Shown: one piece after another, positions 45,225 through 57,790 of the stretch
Position numbering within the stretch: position 1 is the stretch's first letter
Layout: each line of letters starts with the position of its first letter
Source: Mytilus trossulus
Taxonomy: Eukaryota > Mollusca > Bivalvia > Mytilida > Mytilidae
Reading direction: 5' to 3'
Assembly (NCBI RefSeq): GCF_036588685.1
Contig: NC_086374.1
Span: 87,910,059 to 87,974,058, forward strand
DNA: 64,000 nt
Program-made: the position numbers and the translations under genes
Notes under the pieces: generated by a model
Database searches by the model: none
Told to the model about the DNA's origin: nothing
What the model saw: only the letters and a program-made list of their open reading frames with translations

Positions 45225-47697
45225 ATATTAATCTATTGCAATAAAAATCATAATATGTAATAAAATTTGTAGATTTAGCTAACTAAGTCCTTATATTTGT
45301 ATAATGTAATATTCGTTTATAGTGGGAATTTGTTTTAAGGTTAAACTACGGGGCGCCGAATGGGACTCTTGTGTTTTTGTACAAAATTCAATTATGTCAT
45401 AACAAAATCATTTTTGTCTTACAAAACTATGTGCTACAGACTTGTTTTGTGAGAACTTCAATTTTGTGATGACAAAATTCATTTGTGTAGACAAAATTCA
45501 TTTGTGTAGACAAAATTCATTTGTGTAGACAAAATTCATTTGTGTAGACAAAATTCATTTGTGTAGACAAAATTCATTTGTGTAGACAAAATTCATTTTT
45601 GTCATGACAAAATTCATTTTTGTAGACAAAATTCATATTTGTCATGACAAAAGTCAATTTTGTCTAAAAGGTATGCAAATGTTACCTGATATGGAAATTA
45701 AATCACAAAAGTCAATTGTGTGAGGTAAGATTCAATTTTGTGAGACAAAATTGACTTTTGTGAGACAAAATTGACTTTTGTGAGACAAAATTGATTTTTG
45801 TGAGACAAAATTGACTTTTGTGAGACAAAATTGACTTTTGTGAGACAATATTTACTTTTGTGAGACAAAATTTACTTTTGTGAGACAAAATTTACTTTTG
45901 TGAGACAAAATTCAATTTTGTCAATTTTGTTGAGACAAAAGTCAATTTTGTTAATTTTGTTGAGACATAAGTCTATTTTGTCAATTTTGTTGAGACAAAA
46001 ATCAATTTTGTCAATTTTGTTGAGACAAAAGTCAATTTTGTTAATTTTGTTGAGACACAAGTCAATTTTGTTAATTTTGTTGAGACAAAAGTCAATTTTG
46101 TTAATTTTGTTGAGACAAAAGTCAATTTTGTCAATTTTGTGACGACAAAATTCATTTTTGTGACGACAAAATTCATTTTTGTGACGACAAAATTGACTTT
46201 CGTGAGACAAAATTGACTTTCATGAGACAAAAATTAATTTTGTTGAGACAAAATTCAATTTTGTCAATTTTGTTGAGACAAAATTCAATTTTGTCAATTT
46301 TGTTCAGACAAAATTCAATTTGGCAATTTTGTCTCACATTGGTCAATTTTGTCTCACAAAAGTCAATTTTGTTAATTTTCTTGATCACATTGGTCAATTT
46401 TGTCTTACAAAAGTCAATTTTGTCTTACAAAAGTCAATTTGTCTTACAAAAGTCAATTTTGTCTTACAAAAGTCAATTTTGTCTTACGAAAGTCAATTTT
46501 GTCAATTTTGTTGAGACAAAAGTCAATTTTGTCATTTTGTCTCACTAAAGTCAATTTTGTGTAACAAAAGTCGATTTTGTATGCAAAGTAGTTCACAGAA
46601 ACCAAACTAAACTAATTTGAATACAAAACTGACTTTTGTCGCCGAATTTTCAAATTAGGTAACAAAAGTCAAGTCTGTGTAACAAAAATGAATTTTGTCA
46701 TGACAAAAGTGACTTTTGTCCGCTGATAGATAATTTTGTATGACAAAATTTTAAATTTGTAGTATGATACAAATTTTGTTAAACTGAACTCATTTTTGTT
46801 GAACAAAAGTCACTTTTTTCCGTACAAAATTGAATTTTGAGTACAAAACCACAAGAGTCCCATTCGGCGCCCCGTATAAACGAGCTACAATTAAAAATTG
46901 CTCGACGGTCCATCTCTGTGATTACAATTTGATAACACTGGTTCATTTGCCAATCAATATATCATCAAGGGCAGATAAATAATTCGAATTTAGTTCATAG
47001 TCTTTTTCTAAAATGATGAACGGTTCTTTATGTTGGTATGTAATCATTTTAAACGTTTCAAATTTATGAAATTATATTCGTACATCAATGTTTTTGATAT
47101 ACCAATAACAAAAACTGAAATATATTGAATTGATACATTTTGTAATTATTCAAAATTATATCAGAAACGTAAACTTAATTATAAAATAATGAACTTGTTA
47201 AGGGGAGAGAATACTCGCATAACTTTTTCGAATTGGCACATAATACAACGGAATGTCACTCGTGCATACAAATGGCACAAATATAAAATTAATTAACTGC
47301 GCAATCGTGCTCCACCTTCAATGATGATTCTAAATTATAAATATAACCAAAAGTTGTTAATCTATAGATAGTGAAGACTAATGAAAGCTAACCCAATGTA
47401 AAAATATTTCTTTGCAATTTTTTAAAACTTCCTCAGGAAAATGATAGAGTCACTTGACTTTCAAAGCTCAAAATTAACGTTTTTACACAATATTTGAATA
47501 CAGTAGTTAAAGATTATTCGCTTCTCAAAGTGTAAGACGCAATAAAAATCATATGATTGCACCATCATACCGAAATACGGATTTAATTAAGTCTTGAACA
47601 TTTCGACATTTCTTTGTATAAAACCGGTTTAACCAAATCACAAGAACGTGTTAAGATCCGACTAAATACCTATTTCCCGATATGGTCAGGTAAAATT
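45225..47697. repeat. Segmental duplication, copy carrying the 1526-bp insertion
   Basis: Homologous to 11010-11985 on both sides of the element at 45349-46874. Its right end coincides with the start of a 27-bp minisatellite. Confidence 0.85.
45349..46874. mobile_element. Terminal-inverted-repeat element built of self-complementary short repeats
   Basis: The ends are inverted repeats of about 45 bases starting CGGGGCGCCGAATGGG, with very few differences. The flanks end and begin with TA, consistent with a TA target duplication. The inside is almost wholly made of units around ACAAAATT, AATTTTGT, GTGAGACAAAA and GTTGAGACAAAAGTC, in both orientations, so it can fold on itself throughout. The open frames of up to 112 codons (rich in NKIDKIDFCL) are repeat artefacts. 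It is absent from the paralogous site near 11135. Confidence 0.88.
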
Positions 47698-47739
47698 GCT
47701 AAATATTAGTCGTACCTGTTTATGTTCATATGTGCAAAG

Positions 47740-48690
47740 GTTGATATAATTGGCAAATATGCAAAGGTTGGTAGGACTTGTAAATGTAGAATTTTTTATA
47801 AGACAAGCAGATGTGCAAAGGTTGATAGGTCTGACTGATGTACAAAGCTTGATTGGACTGACAGATGTGCTATTGTTGACAGAACTGACATTTGTGCAAG
47901 GATTGATAAGACTGATATGTGTGCAAAGGTTTATATGACTGGCAGATGTGCGATGCACAAAGGTGGTACGATTGACAGACAATAAAAAGTTGATGTTCAA
48001 AGATTGATAGGTCTGACCGATGTAAAAAGGTTGACAGAACTGACAGATGTGAAAAGGTTTGTAGTACTGACAGATTTGTAAATGATTATAGAACTGACGG
48101 ATATGAAAAGGTTGGTAGGACAGACAGATGTAAAAAGGTTGGTAGCACTGACATATGTGTAAAGGTTTGTTTGCGATGCACATTTGTAAATGATTATAGA
48201 ACTGACGGATATGAAAAGGTTGGTAGGACAGACAGATGTAAAAAGGTTGGAAGCACTGACATATGTGTAAAGGTTTGTTTGCGATGCACAAAGGTGGTAC
48301 GATTGACAGACAATAAAAAGTTGATGTTCAAAGATTGATAGGTCTGACCGATGTAAAAAGGTTGACAGAACTGACAGATGTGAAAAGGTTTGTAGGACTG
48401 ATTGATTTGTAAATGATTATAGAACTGACGGATATGAAAAGGTTGGTAGGACAGACAGATGTACAAAGATTGATAGGACTGATAGATGTGCAAAAATTAA
48501 AAGGTCTGACAGATGTGCAAAGATAGATATGTCTGACAGTTGTGCATAGATGAATAGGTCTGACAGATGTGCAAAGATTGATAGGACTGACAGATGTGCA
48601 AAGATTGATAGGACTGACATATGTGCAAAGGTTGATAGGACTTGTAGACGTACAAAGGCTGATATAACTAGCAGATGTGTAAAGGTTATT
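47740..48690. repeat. 27-bp minisatellite, minor locus
   Basis: Diverged units like AAAGGTTGATAGGACTGACAG, related to the main array at 52.8-56.9 kb. It also contains a local duplication: 48066-48180 resembles 48187-48290, and 47946-48060 resembles 48285-48400. The 201-codon minus frame is a repeat artefact. Confidence 0.9.
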
Positions 48691-48859
48691 TAAACTCAGC
48701 TAATCTTGTTATGTAGCTTTAATAGTATTCAGGTATTTATAAATAATTAGCTGTTTACATCGTCCCTTTAGAAGATAAATAAAGTTAGGTAGACCGATAA
48801 ATATTCACGGATATTTTTTGTTTCAGAGTTCCATTTAATTTGTCTTGATGAATACTACT

Positions 48860-48990
48860 TTTACTAGTACTTTATTTGGCCTTTTTTTACCTTTTTGGAT
48901 TCGAGCGTCACTGATGAGTCTTTTTGTAGACGAAACGCGCGTCTGGCGTTTATACTAAATTTAGTCCTGGTATCTATGATGAGATTATTT
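48860..48990 (+). mobile_element. Retrozyme-like fragment, family A
   Basis: Only the last 130 bases of the unit, with an intact hammerhead at 48905-48949. Confidence 0.72.
48905..48949 (+). ncRNA. Type I hammerhead ribozyme, intact
   Basis: Stem I GCGUCA/UGGCGU, CUGAUGA, stem II GUCU/AGAC with a six-base loop, GAA, stem III ACGCGCGU, cleavage after C at 48943. Confidence 0.85.
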
Positions 48991-49289
48991 ACTGTTTAGT
49001 CCATTTTTAATGATATAGATTTGACGTGGCGCTGTACTTATACATACCGTTATTTTGTTAGTATGCCATGATAGGTTTTTGTGTTCTTGTCTTTCATTTA
49101 ATAAAAAATGCTTTGTCTGTAGGACTTTTTGTCTTTCCTTGCTACATATTTGTTTGTTTTTTTAATCTTTACGATAATAACACAATTTGGACTGCTTTAT
49201 CCTTATTTTAGAAATTTTTACCTATTATGTCTGTTTGTTTTGTTCACTCATCTTTGTCACTATAATGGAATTATATGCGAGAGTCATTC

Positions 49290-50290
49290 AAGTGAAAGGT
49301 TTATCTAGCTATCAAACCAGGTTATAATAATAATATGTTCTGCATGAGAAAATGCATGTACCAAGCCAGAAATATGACAGGTGTTATCCATTGGTTTGAT
49401 TTGTTTGAGCTTTTGATTTTGTCTTTTGATTACGGACTTTCCGTTTTTGATTTTCCAAGCAGATCGGTATTTTTGTTATTTTACTTTTTTGGTTGATAGT
49501 GCAATCAAATTGTGTATATCATGTTTTCAAATAAACTATGAATTAATCTAATTGTAATTCGGGGTACAGAAATTTCGTACAAAGATGAAATCCTCTTATC
49601 AAATAATTCAAAGTTCGTAGTTGGTGACTATTCGAACGCATCTACTAGTATACGAATTAACCTGAAGTGAACGATACAACCGATGCATGATATCCTCATT
49701 GCCTAATGCCTGGTCATTAACCTAAGATATAGACAACGAATGTTGACTGAGAACAAAACTTTATCACGAAAGAGATGGTTTCAGCTTCCCACCAGTAAAC
49801 TTTCTATTTCTATATATCAACATCCAACAGCGCTTGCATATAGAGTATGTGTCTCTCAGTTGATACTTTAATCCATGACTTGTTTTTCTTATCTTTAATA
49901 CCGGTTACAGTGTAACATTTACATTTATACATAATTTTCAGCCATGAGCAGAGGCTACCAAAGAATTCAGTATTCAACTTTTTTGCAAACTGAAATCAGA
50001 TAACTGAAATCATTTAAAGGGTTACGTGGCCTCATAAAAAATCCTGTTTTATTACGAGTTGTGCATGTGGTGCAGGATCTGTTGAGCTCACCCTAAATTT
50101 TTTCGGGCTTCGTGATTGCTCCGATTTTAGTTTTCTATGTTGTGTCCTGTATACTGTTGTTTGTCTCTTTGTTTTTTCTTTTTTAGCCATGGCATGGTTA
50201 GTTTATTTTCGACCTATGAGTATGGATGTCCCTTTAGCATCTGTTGCCTCTCTTTCATACAAAGTTTGATATTTAATATTATAGTAATCA
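49290..50290 (+). pseudogene. Penelope-like RT relics and tail
   Basis: 49570-49700 reads as a broken relative of the RT at 41.7 kb (DEILLSNNSKF), 49770-49880 as the PTALAYRVCVSQLI region, and 50050-50290 as the dispersed tail. The repeat around AGAAATATGACAGGTG at 49370 is probably from the same family. No intact frame. Confidence 0.5.
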
Positions 50291-50612
50291 ATGTATCCTT
50301 GAGTGATAAAATCATTGTATATATATTTTAATGTCCATCTCAGACAACAACAAAGTAAATAAAGTAATATGTAATGTTCTGGTTTTTTTTTAAATTGAAC
50401 TAAAATTATGCAATAATAAATGATTGCACTATTACTAAATACACATGATTGTCAAACAAACTCTTATGCTTTTCTCAGTTTTTTGTTTTAGATAACAAAT
50501 GGAATCAACTTGCAAGCAAAAAAAATAACAATGAAAACAAAATATAAAGTAATGAGTTTAAATGTATATAGTCAGTTATTGATAAGATGACTTATTGAAA
50601 GTTACAATAGAT

Positions 50613-52152
50613 CTAATGTTTGGCTTGTTCCATTTCAACATCTTCAGCCATTGGTGCACGGATAGTAAGATTGCCTTTATCATCTCTAAAACATTGGATG
50701 TTCTTCCCATCCACAGACCGAGGAACTGTCATCTGACGAAAGAACGACTCACGAATTTCATGACCATCCTCAGACCTCTGTCTTTCTCCTTGGGCTGTCA
50801 ACATTCCATCTTTGCATGTAACTTTTACCTCTTCTGGTCGGTAGTTGTCGACACTGAATGTCATCAAATTGCTTTGACTGTCACTGGACACCAAGGCCCG
50901 ACCTTCTTGTGGGACAACTTGTAGTTGCTTCTCCTCTGACACACGGTACGGGGCCTCTAACATCATTGTTCCGTCAGATTTCATGAAGCTGTGAATTTTT
51001 TCAGCATCAACATTTTCTGGAATCTGGACTGTCCTTGTGCGCTCGACAGTATCTCCCCATTCTTCATTTCCATCTGTGTACTTAGCATGAATTATTACTT
51101 TACCTGAAATATAGAAAAATACTATGAGTGTAAGCGCTCACGATAATTTTTTTTTATTCTATCAAATTCCATAATAATCTGGGATAAAACGTTTTTTTCA
51201 TCCATAACCCGAGTCCCAATAAACCAAGCGGTCATCCCCATGTCCTATCATTATTACTAAGAAAACAAATACCCTGTTCTGAATTGCCGTCTGATTTCCA
51301 GCATAGCCGCTAAGCGAGAATATATGAATTTTCATATGGACTTCTATGAAGATTTGACAAAGTAATTGATGTGTCAAAAACTTTAACCCCGGACTATATC
51401 TAGTACTGGTTAACTGTAAAAAAAAAAAGTCCGTTTATCAGCAGATACAGATAAATGAAAATAAATAATTTCAAAATTTTACTCTGGATACTGTATTTTG
51501 GTCATAAACAAATTTCATAAAAATCCATGAAGGTTTCACATAATGTTTACGACTGCAAACCTTCAACACTCAGACTGAAAATCTCAATGTCAACTGTCAA
51601 AAAAACTTTCATTTATCAATAAAATATGGAAAATGAAAATAGATATTTCAAAATTTTGCTCTGGATCTTATGGATATACAGATAATATTATTTTTATCAG
51701 TTTATTTATCGTATGATATATCAGTGACCGCTGTGAAAAGACAAATCAAAATTGATAGCAAATGGCAATACACCTTATTTCTAGTATATATATTTTCCTT
51801 TTATAAAGAGGAACGCCAAGATAATTAAAATTAATAGAAAACAAGGATGAGGGCTTAAGAAAAATTGTCCTGTCCCCAAATACCTTTGATCGTTCCAGCT
51901 ATTATCAAATAAATACTTACCACCATCTACTTTCACTTTGACATGCTGTTCATCAAAGTCTCCAAGCTTCACACTGTAGGCCCACTTTCTATCATCGAGT
52001 GAATTCTCAGGTCTGCGTCTTCTCTGCATCATGGGGCGGCCATACCCCCAGCTTAGGGCCATAGGGTTCCAATCATCCATAAAGTGGAACATGTCATCTG
52101 AATCATTCTGTCTTTGGTTGTAGCGGTTCCAAAGCACTGGGATAAAAGACAT
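50613..52152 (-). CDS. Small heat-shock protein with two alpha-crystallin domains, gene 1
   Basis: Two exons, 52152-51921 and 51103-50613, joined in phase 1 across GTAAGT and TTTCAG, give 240 residues starting MSFIPVLWNR. The N-terminal arm is rich in Trp, Met and Arg (WGYGRPMMQRRRRP). A first alpha-crystallin domain runs about 56-130 (KWAYSVKLGDFDEQHVKVKV, HAKYTDGNEEWGD) and a second about 156-229 (LMTFSVDNYRPEEVKVT, GERQRSEDGHEIRESFFRQM, LTIRAP). ATP-independent holdase chaperones of this type bind unfolding proteins in the cytosol. The tail EDVEMEQAKH lacks a clear I-x-I motif. It closely matches gene 2 at 61957-63862 and resembles mussel sHSPs as I recall them. A TATA box and heat-shock element lie upstream; a possible ATTAAA signal is at 50332-50327. 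Confidence 0.95.
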
Positions 52153-52256
52153 GTTTTCGCTTTTACGTTGTTACTGATAGCCTAGTACTGATACAAGATT
52201 ATACAATGGCGTGTCCGTTTCCTTTTGTTTTGTTGTACCATACTGTCTCTTCGGCT

Positions 52257-52266
52257 TTTATATAGT
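52257..52266 (-). promoter_or_regulatory. TATA box of sHSP gene 1
   Basis: Minus-strand TATATAAAAG about 105 bases upstream of the ATG; the same word stands at the same place in gene 2. Confidence 0.8.
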
Positions 52267-52279
52267 ATGAGAGGTGGAT

Positions 52280-52297
52280 TCTCGTAAGTTGTAGAAT
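52280..52297. promoter_or_regulatory. Heat-shock element of sHSP gene 1
   Basis: TTC-nn-GTA-nn-TTG-nn-GAA: four alternating pentamer cores with two perfect and two near-perfect units, about 15 bases upstream of the TATA box. Gene 2 has the same element with one base changed (GCA for GTA), although nearby flanks differ more. Confidence 0.7.
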
Positions 52298-52800
52298 GTA
52301 AACAAAGGAAAAATACCGGTTTCTAAATATAAACAACGTAAATAACTTATTCGGGTTCAAGGTTATAGTCTAGTATGATCTAGAATGTTATTTTTAGAAA
52401 TATTGATTATCTATTACTAGTATATTGTATTTTATTTCATCTACATCGGGCAGACTTAATTTTTTATACATAAAACCGTCTCATAATGTTGGGAGTATTT
52501 CATTTTGTTCTGATTAATTTGAATACCAGTAGTTAACTTAGTATGATTGAATGCAATTTAGATAAATTCTTAGTCAAAGAGAAAGTCGATATTCACGTGT
52601 ACATACCGAGTCGTCATCTTTTTGGTTCAGGCTTTTTTTTTTTTAATTTGTTTGGGGGTAAAACTATTTTTTTCTTTGTGATCTGATAAAAAAAATACAC
52701 TAATTAATTATTTGAAATATCATATGCATGTAATATTTGACACTGGATGTTTAACACTATTTCTAAAACTATCTTTTGAATTGTATATAAACTCATCATA
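52298..52800. other. sHSP gene 1 upstream flank, nothing else seen
   Basis: AT-rich sequence between the promoter and the minisatellite. No gene or additional full heat-shock element recognised. Confidence 0.4.
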
Positions 52801-52805
52801 CCAGA

Positions 52806-55800
52806 ATCATACAGATGTGCAAAGGTTGGTAGGACTGATAAATGTGTAAACTGTAAAGGTTGGTAGGACTGGCAGATGTGTAAAGGATGATAGGACAGAC
52901 AAAAGTGTAAAGGTTGGTAGGACAGAAAAATGTGTAAAGGTTGGTAGGAGAGAAAAATATGTAAGGGATGATAGGACTACAGATGTGAAAAGGTTGGTAG
53001 GACAGACAGATGTGCAAAGGTCGGTAGAACAGACAGATGTGCAAAGGTTGGTAACAGACAACTGTGTAAAGGTTGTTTGGACAGACAGATGTGCAAAGGT
53101 TGGTAGGACTGACAAATGTGTAAAGGTTGGTAGGACAGACATATTTGCAAAGGTTGGTAACAGAGAAATGTGCAAAGGTTGGTAGGACTGACAGATGTGC
53201 AAAGGTTGGTAGGACAGACAGATTTGGAAAGGTTGGTAACACACAAATGTGTAAAGGTTGATAGGACTAGCAGAAGTGTGAAGGAGGATAAGACTGACAA
53301 ATTTGAAAAGGTTGGTAGGACTGACAGATGTGTAAAGTTTGGTAGGACTGACAGATGTGCAAAGGTTGGTAGGACAGGCAGATGTGCAAAGGTTGGTAAC
53401 AGACAAATGGGTAAACGTTGGTATGACAGACAAATGTGTAAAAGTTGGTAGGACTGACAGATGTGTAAAGGTTGGTAGGACAGACAGATGTGTAAAGGTT
53501 GGTAGGACAGACAGATGTGTAAAGGTTGGTAGGACAGACCGATGTGTAAAGGTTGGTAGGACAGACAAATGTGAAAAGGTTGGTAGGACAGAAACATGTG
53601 TATAGGTTGGTAGGACAGACAGATGTGTAAAGGTTGGTAGGAGAGACAAATATGTAAAGGATGATAGGACTAGCAGATGTGAAAAGGTTGGTAGGACAGA
53701 CAGATGTGCAAAGGTCGATAGGACAGACAGATGTGCAAAGGTTGGTAGGACAGACATATTTGCAAAGGTTGGTAACAGACAAATGTGTAAAGGTTGGTGG
53801 GACTGACAGATGTGTAAAGGTTGTTAGGACAGACAGATGTGCAAAGGTTGGTAGGACTAACAAATGTGTAAAGGTTGGTAGGACAGACATATTTGCAAAG
53901 GTTGGTAACAGACAAATGTGTAAAGGTTGGTAACAGACAAATGTGCAAAGTTTGGTAGGACAGACAGATGTGCAAAGGTTGGTAACACACAAATGTGTAA
54001 AGGTTGATAGGACTAGCAGAAGTGTGAAGGAGGATAAGACTGACAAATTTGAAAAGGTTAGTAGGACTGACAGATGTGTGAAGGTTGGTAGGACTGACAG
54101 ATGTGCAAAGGTTGGTAGGACAGGCAGATGTGCAAAGGCTGGTAACAGACAAATTGTTAAAGGTTGGTATGACAGACAAATGTGTAAAAGTTGGTAGGAC
54201 TGACAGATGTGTAAAGGTTGGTTGGACAGACAGTTGTGTAAAGGTCGGTAGGACAGACAGATGTGCAAAGGTCGATAGGACAGAAACATGTGTAAAGGTT
54301 TGTAGGACAGACAGATTTGTAAAGGTTGGTAGGAGAGACAAATAGACAAATATGCAAAAGGATGATATGACTGGCAGATGTGCAAAGGTTGGTAGGACAG
54401 ACAGATGTACAAAGGTCGGTAGGAGAAACAGATGTGCAAAGGTTGGTAACAGACAACTGTGTAAAGGTTGTTAGGACAGACAGATGTGCAAAGGTTGGTA
54501 GGACTGTCAAATGTGTAAAGGTTGGTAGGACTGACAGATGTGTAAAGTTTGGTAGGACTGACAGATGTGCAAAGGTTGGTAGGACAGGCAGATGTGCAAA
54601 GGTTGGTAACAGACAAATGGGTAAAGGTTGGTATGACAGACAAATGTGTAAAAGTTGGTAGGACTGACAGATGTGTAAAGGTTGGTAGGACAGACAGATG
54701 TGTAAAGGTTGGTAGGACAGACAGATGTGTAAAGGTTGGTAGGACAGACCGATGTGTAAAGGTTGGTAGGACAGACAAATGTGAAAAGGTTGGTAGGACA
54801 GAAACATGTGTATAGGTTGGTAGGACAGACAGATGTGTAAAGGTTGGTAGGAGAGACAAATATGTAAAGGATGATAGGACTAGCAGATGTGAAAAGGTTG
54901 GTAGGACAGACAGATGTGCAAAGGTCGATAGGACAGACAGATGTGCAAAGGTTGGTAGGACAGACATATTTGCAAAGGTTGGTAACAGACAAATGTGTAA
55001 AGGTTGGTGGGACTGACAGATGTGTAAAGGTTGTTAGGACAGACAGATGTGCAAAGGTTGGTAGGACTAACAAATGTGTAAAGGTTGGTAGGACAGACAT
55101 ATTTGCAAAGGTTGGTAACAGACAAATGTGTAAAGGTTGGTAACAGACAAATGTGCAAAGTTTGGTAGGACAGACAGATGTGCAAAGGTTGGTAACACAC
55201 AAATGTGTAAAGGTTGATAGGACTAGCAGAAGTGTGAATGAGGATAAGACTGACAAATTTGAAAAGGTTAGTAGGACTGACAGATGTGTGAAGGTTGGTA
55301 GGACTGACAGATGTGCAAAGGTTGGTAGGACAGGCAGATGTGCAAAGGCTGGTAACAGACAAATGGTTAAAGGTTGGTATGACAGACAAATGTGTAAAAG
55401 TTGGTAGGACTGACAGATGTGTAAAGGTTGGTTGGACAGACAGTTGTGTAAAGGTCGGTAGGACAGACAGATGTGCAAAGGTCGATAGGACAGAAACATG
55501 TGTAAAGGTTTGTAGGACAGACAGATTTGTAAAGGTTGGTAGGAGAGACAAATAGACAAATATGCAAAAGGATGATATGACTAGCAGATGTGCAAAGGTT
55601 GGTAGGACAGACAGATGTGCAAAGGTCGGTAGGAGAAACAGATGTGCAAAGGTTGGTAACAGACAACTGTGTAAAGGTTGTTAGGACAGACAGATGTGCA
55701 AAGGTTGGTAGGACTGTCAAATGTGTAAAGGTTGGTAGGACAGACAGATGTGCAAAGGTTGGAGGACCGACAGACGTGCAAAGGTTGGGAACACACAAAT

Positions 55801-56900
55801 GTGTAAAGGTTGATAGGACTAGTAGAAGTGTGAAGGAGGAAAAGACTGACAAATTTGAAAAGGTTGGTAGGACTGACAGATGTGTAAAGTTTGGTAGGAC
55901 TGACAGATGTGCAAAGGTTGGTAGGACAGGCAGATGTGCAAAGGTTGGTAACAGACAAATGTGTAAAGGTGGGTATGACAGACAAATGTTTAAAGTTGGT
56001 AGGACTGACAGATGTGTAAAGGTTGGTAGGACAGACGGATGTGTAAAGGTTGGAAGGACAGACAAATGTGAAAAGGTTGGTAGGACAGAAACATGTGTAA
56101 AGGATGATAGGACAGACAAATGTGTAAAGGGTGGTAGGACTGACAGATGTGAAAAGGTTGGTAGGACTGACAGATGTGTAAAGGTTGGTAGGACTGACAG
56201 ATGTGTAAAGGTTGGTAGGACTGACAAATGTGCAAAGGTTGTTAGGACAGATAGATGTGAATAGGTTGGTAGGACTGACAAATGTGTAAAGGTTGGTAGG
56301 ACTGACAAATGTGAAAAGGTTGGTAAGACTGACAGATGTGTAAAGGTTGGTAGGACAGACAAATGTGAAAAGGTTGGTAGGACTGGCAGATGTGTAAAGG
56401 TTGGTAGGAAAGACAAATGTGTAAAGGTTGGTAGGACAGACAAATGTGAAAAGGTTGGTAGGACTGACAGATGTGTAAAGGTTGGTAGGACAGACAAATG
56501 TGAAAAGGTTTGTAGGACTGACAGATGTGTAAAGGTTGGGAGGACTGACAAATGTGAAAAGGTTGGTAAGACTGACAGATGTGTAAAGGTTGGTAGGAAA
56601 GACAAATGTGTAAAGTTTGGTAGGACAGACAAATGTGAAAAGGTTGGTAGGACTGACAGCTGTGTAAAGGTTGGTAGGAAAGACAAATGTGTAAAGGTTG
56701 GTAGGACAGACAAATGTGAAAAGATTGGTAGGACTGACAGATGTGTAAAGGTTGGTAGGACAGACAAATGTGAAAAGGTTGGTAGGACTGACAGATATGT
56801 AAAGGTTGGAAGGACTGATAAATGTGTAAAGGTTGGAAGGACTGATAGATGTGTTCAGGTTAATGGGACGGACAGATGTGAAAGGTTGGAAGGACTGATA
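52806..56900. repeat. 27-bp minisatellite with 1210-bp higher-order repeat
   Basis: About 150 units of a 27-base word around AAAGGTTGGTAGGACAGACAG with some shortened 21-base units lacking GGACAG. A 1210-base block at about 53316-54525 recurs almost base for base at 54526-55735, with a third partial start near 55863. The right third (56000-56900) is a more regular dimer pattern (CAGATGTGTAAAGG alternating with CAAATGTGAAAAGG). Because 27 is divisible by three, frames stay open on both strands for up to 566 codons; these have no start context or family resemblance and I do not call them genes. Confidence 0.95.
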
Positions 56901-56904
56901 TTTT

Positions 56905-57570
56905 ATAATACTAAAATTACGAGGTCCAATTTGTCAGCCGTCATCACGTAAAAACAACGAATCAAAGAATTCAACTTTATATATATATATTAACTAATAT
57001 AGTACAAAGGTGTAGACTAAAAATTACACCACTCCAGGCCCTTTTGTTTTCCACGTATTTAATATTGCCAATAATTAAGAAGTTCCGGGTCGAGTCCGAT
57101 ACCGATACCAATAGTATATTCACCTGTTACCTATTACCTTATCTGTACGTTCCGCATCTGACAGGCGCACCAACAAACGGTGTATTCAGGATTAATATAA
57201 TCACAGGGTTGACACTACTAAATTGTCAATTACCTATTGTAGTATTTTAATCAGTAAGACTTTCTAAGATAACAATACGAATACTAAAAATCTGGACTAA
57301 AAATAAGGCGTATAGGTACAGTTTTCAATTTGTTAGCGGGCATGACGTAAAACAGCGAATCAAAGAATTCAACTTTATTTATAACTAATATAGGACAATG
57401 CTGTTGATTAAAAAATACTCCATTCCAGGACATTTTGTTTTCCAAATAATTAATATTACCAATAATTGATAAGTTCCAGTTCGACGGGTTCAAACAGAAA
57501 GATTTGAAAGAAGAGAAAACTGGGTATCTTATAATCGGCATGACTTTATCAGATGACAATAATAATACTA
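56905..57570. repeat. Diverged direct repeat pair
   Basis: 56905-57110 and 57280-57500 share GAATCAAAGAATTCAACTTTA, TCCAGG-CATTTTGTTTTCCA and TACCAATAATT-A-AAGTTCC blocks. No gene seen. Confidence 0.65.
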
Positions 57571-57624
57571 AAATAAGGCTTGCGCATAGTTATATATACT
57601 TTAATTCAGTCACGGACCCGCGAT

Positions 57625-57790
57625 ATCACGGATGTGTTCTAGTATGTGTTAAGGTTAATGGGACGGACAAATGTGAAAGGTTGGTAGGACTGACAGATGT
57701 GTTAAGGTTAATGGGACGGACAGATGTGAAAGTTTGGAAGGACTGGAAGATATGCAAAGATTGAGGGAACTGACAAATGTGAAAGTGTTG
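57625..57790. repeat. Minisatellite remnant
   Basis: Five or six worn units of the 27-bp word (GTTAATGGGACGGACAGATGTG) cut off from the main array by the diverged direct repeats. Confidence 0.8.

Noticed and set aside
45872..46548. Overlapping frames of 74-112 codons rich in NKIDKIDFCL on both strands
   Set aside because: Read-through of self-complementary short repeats inside the inverted-repeat element.
47982..48690. CRISPR-like array of spaced repeats
   Set aside because: Units are contiguous 27-bp minisatellite copies without unique spacers, and the genome is eukaryotic.
52807..56767. Long minus-strand open frames (up to 566 codons) with repeated PTNLYTSVCPTNL
   Set aside because: They follow a 27-bp minisatellite whose length keeps frames open on both strands; shifted frames are equally open and there is no start context or non-repeat domain.
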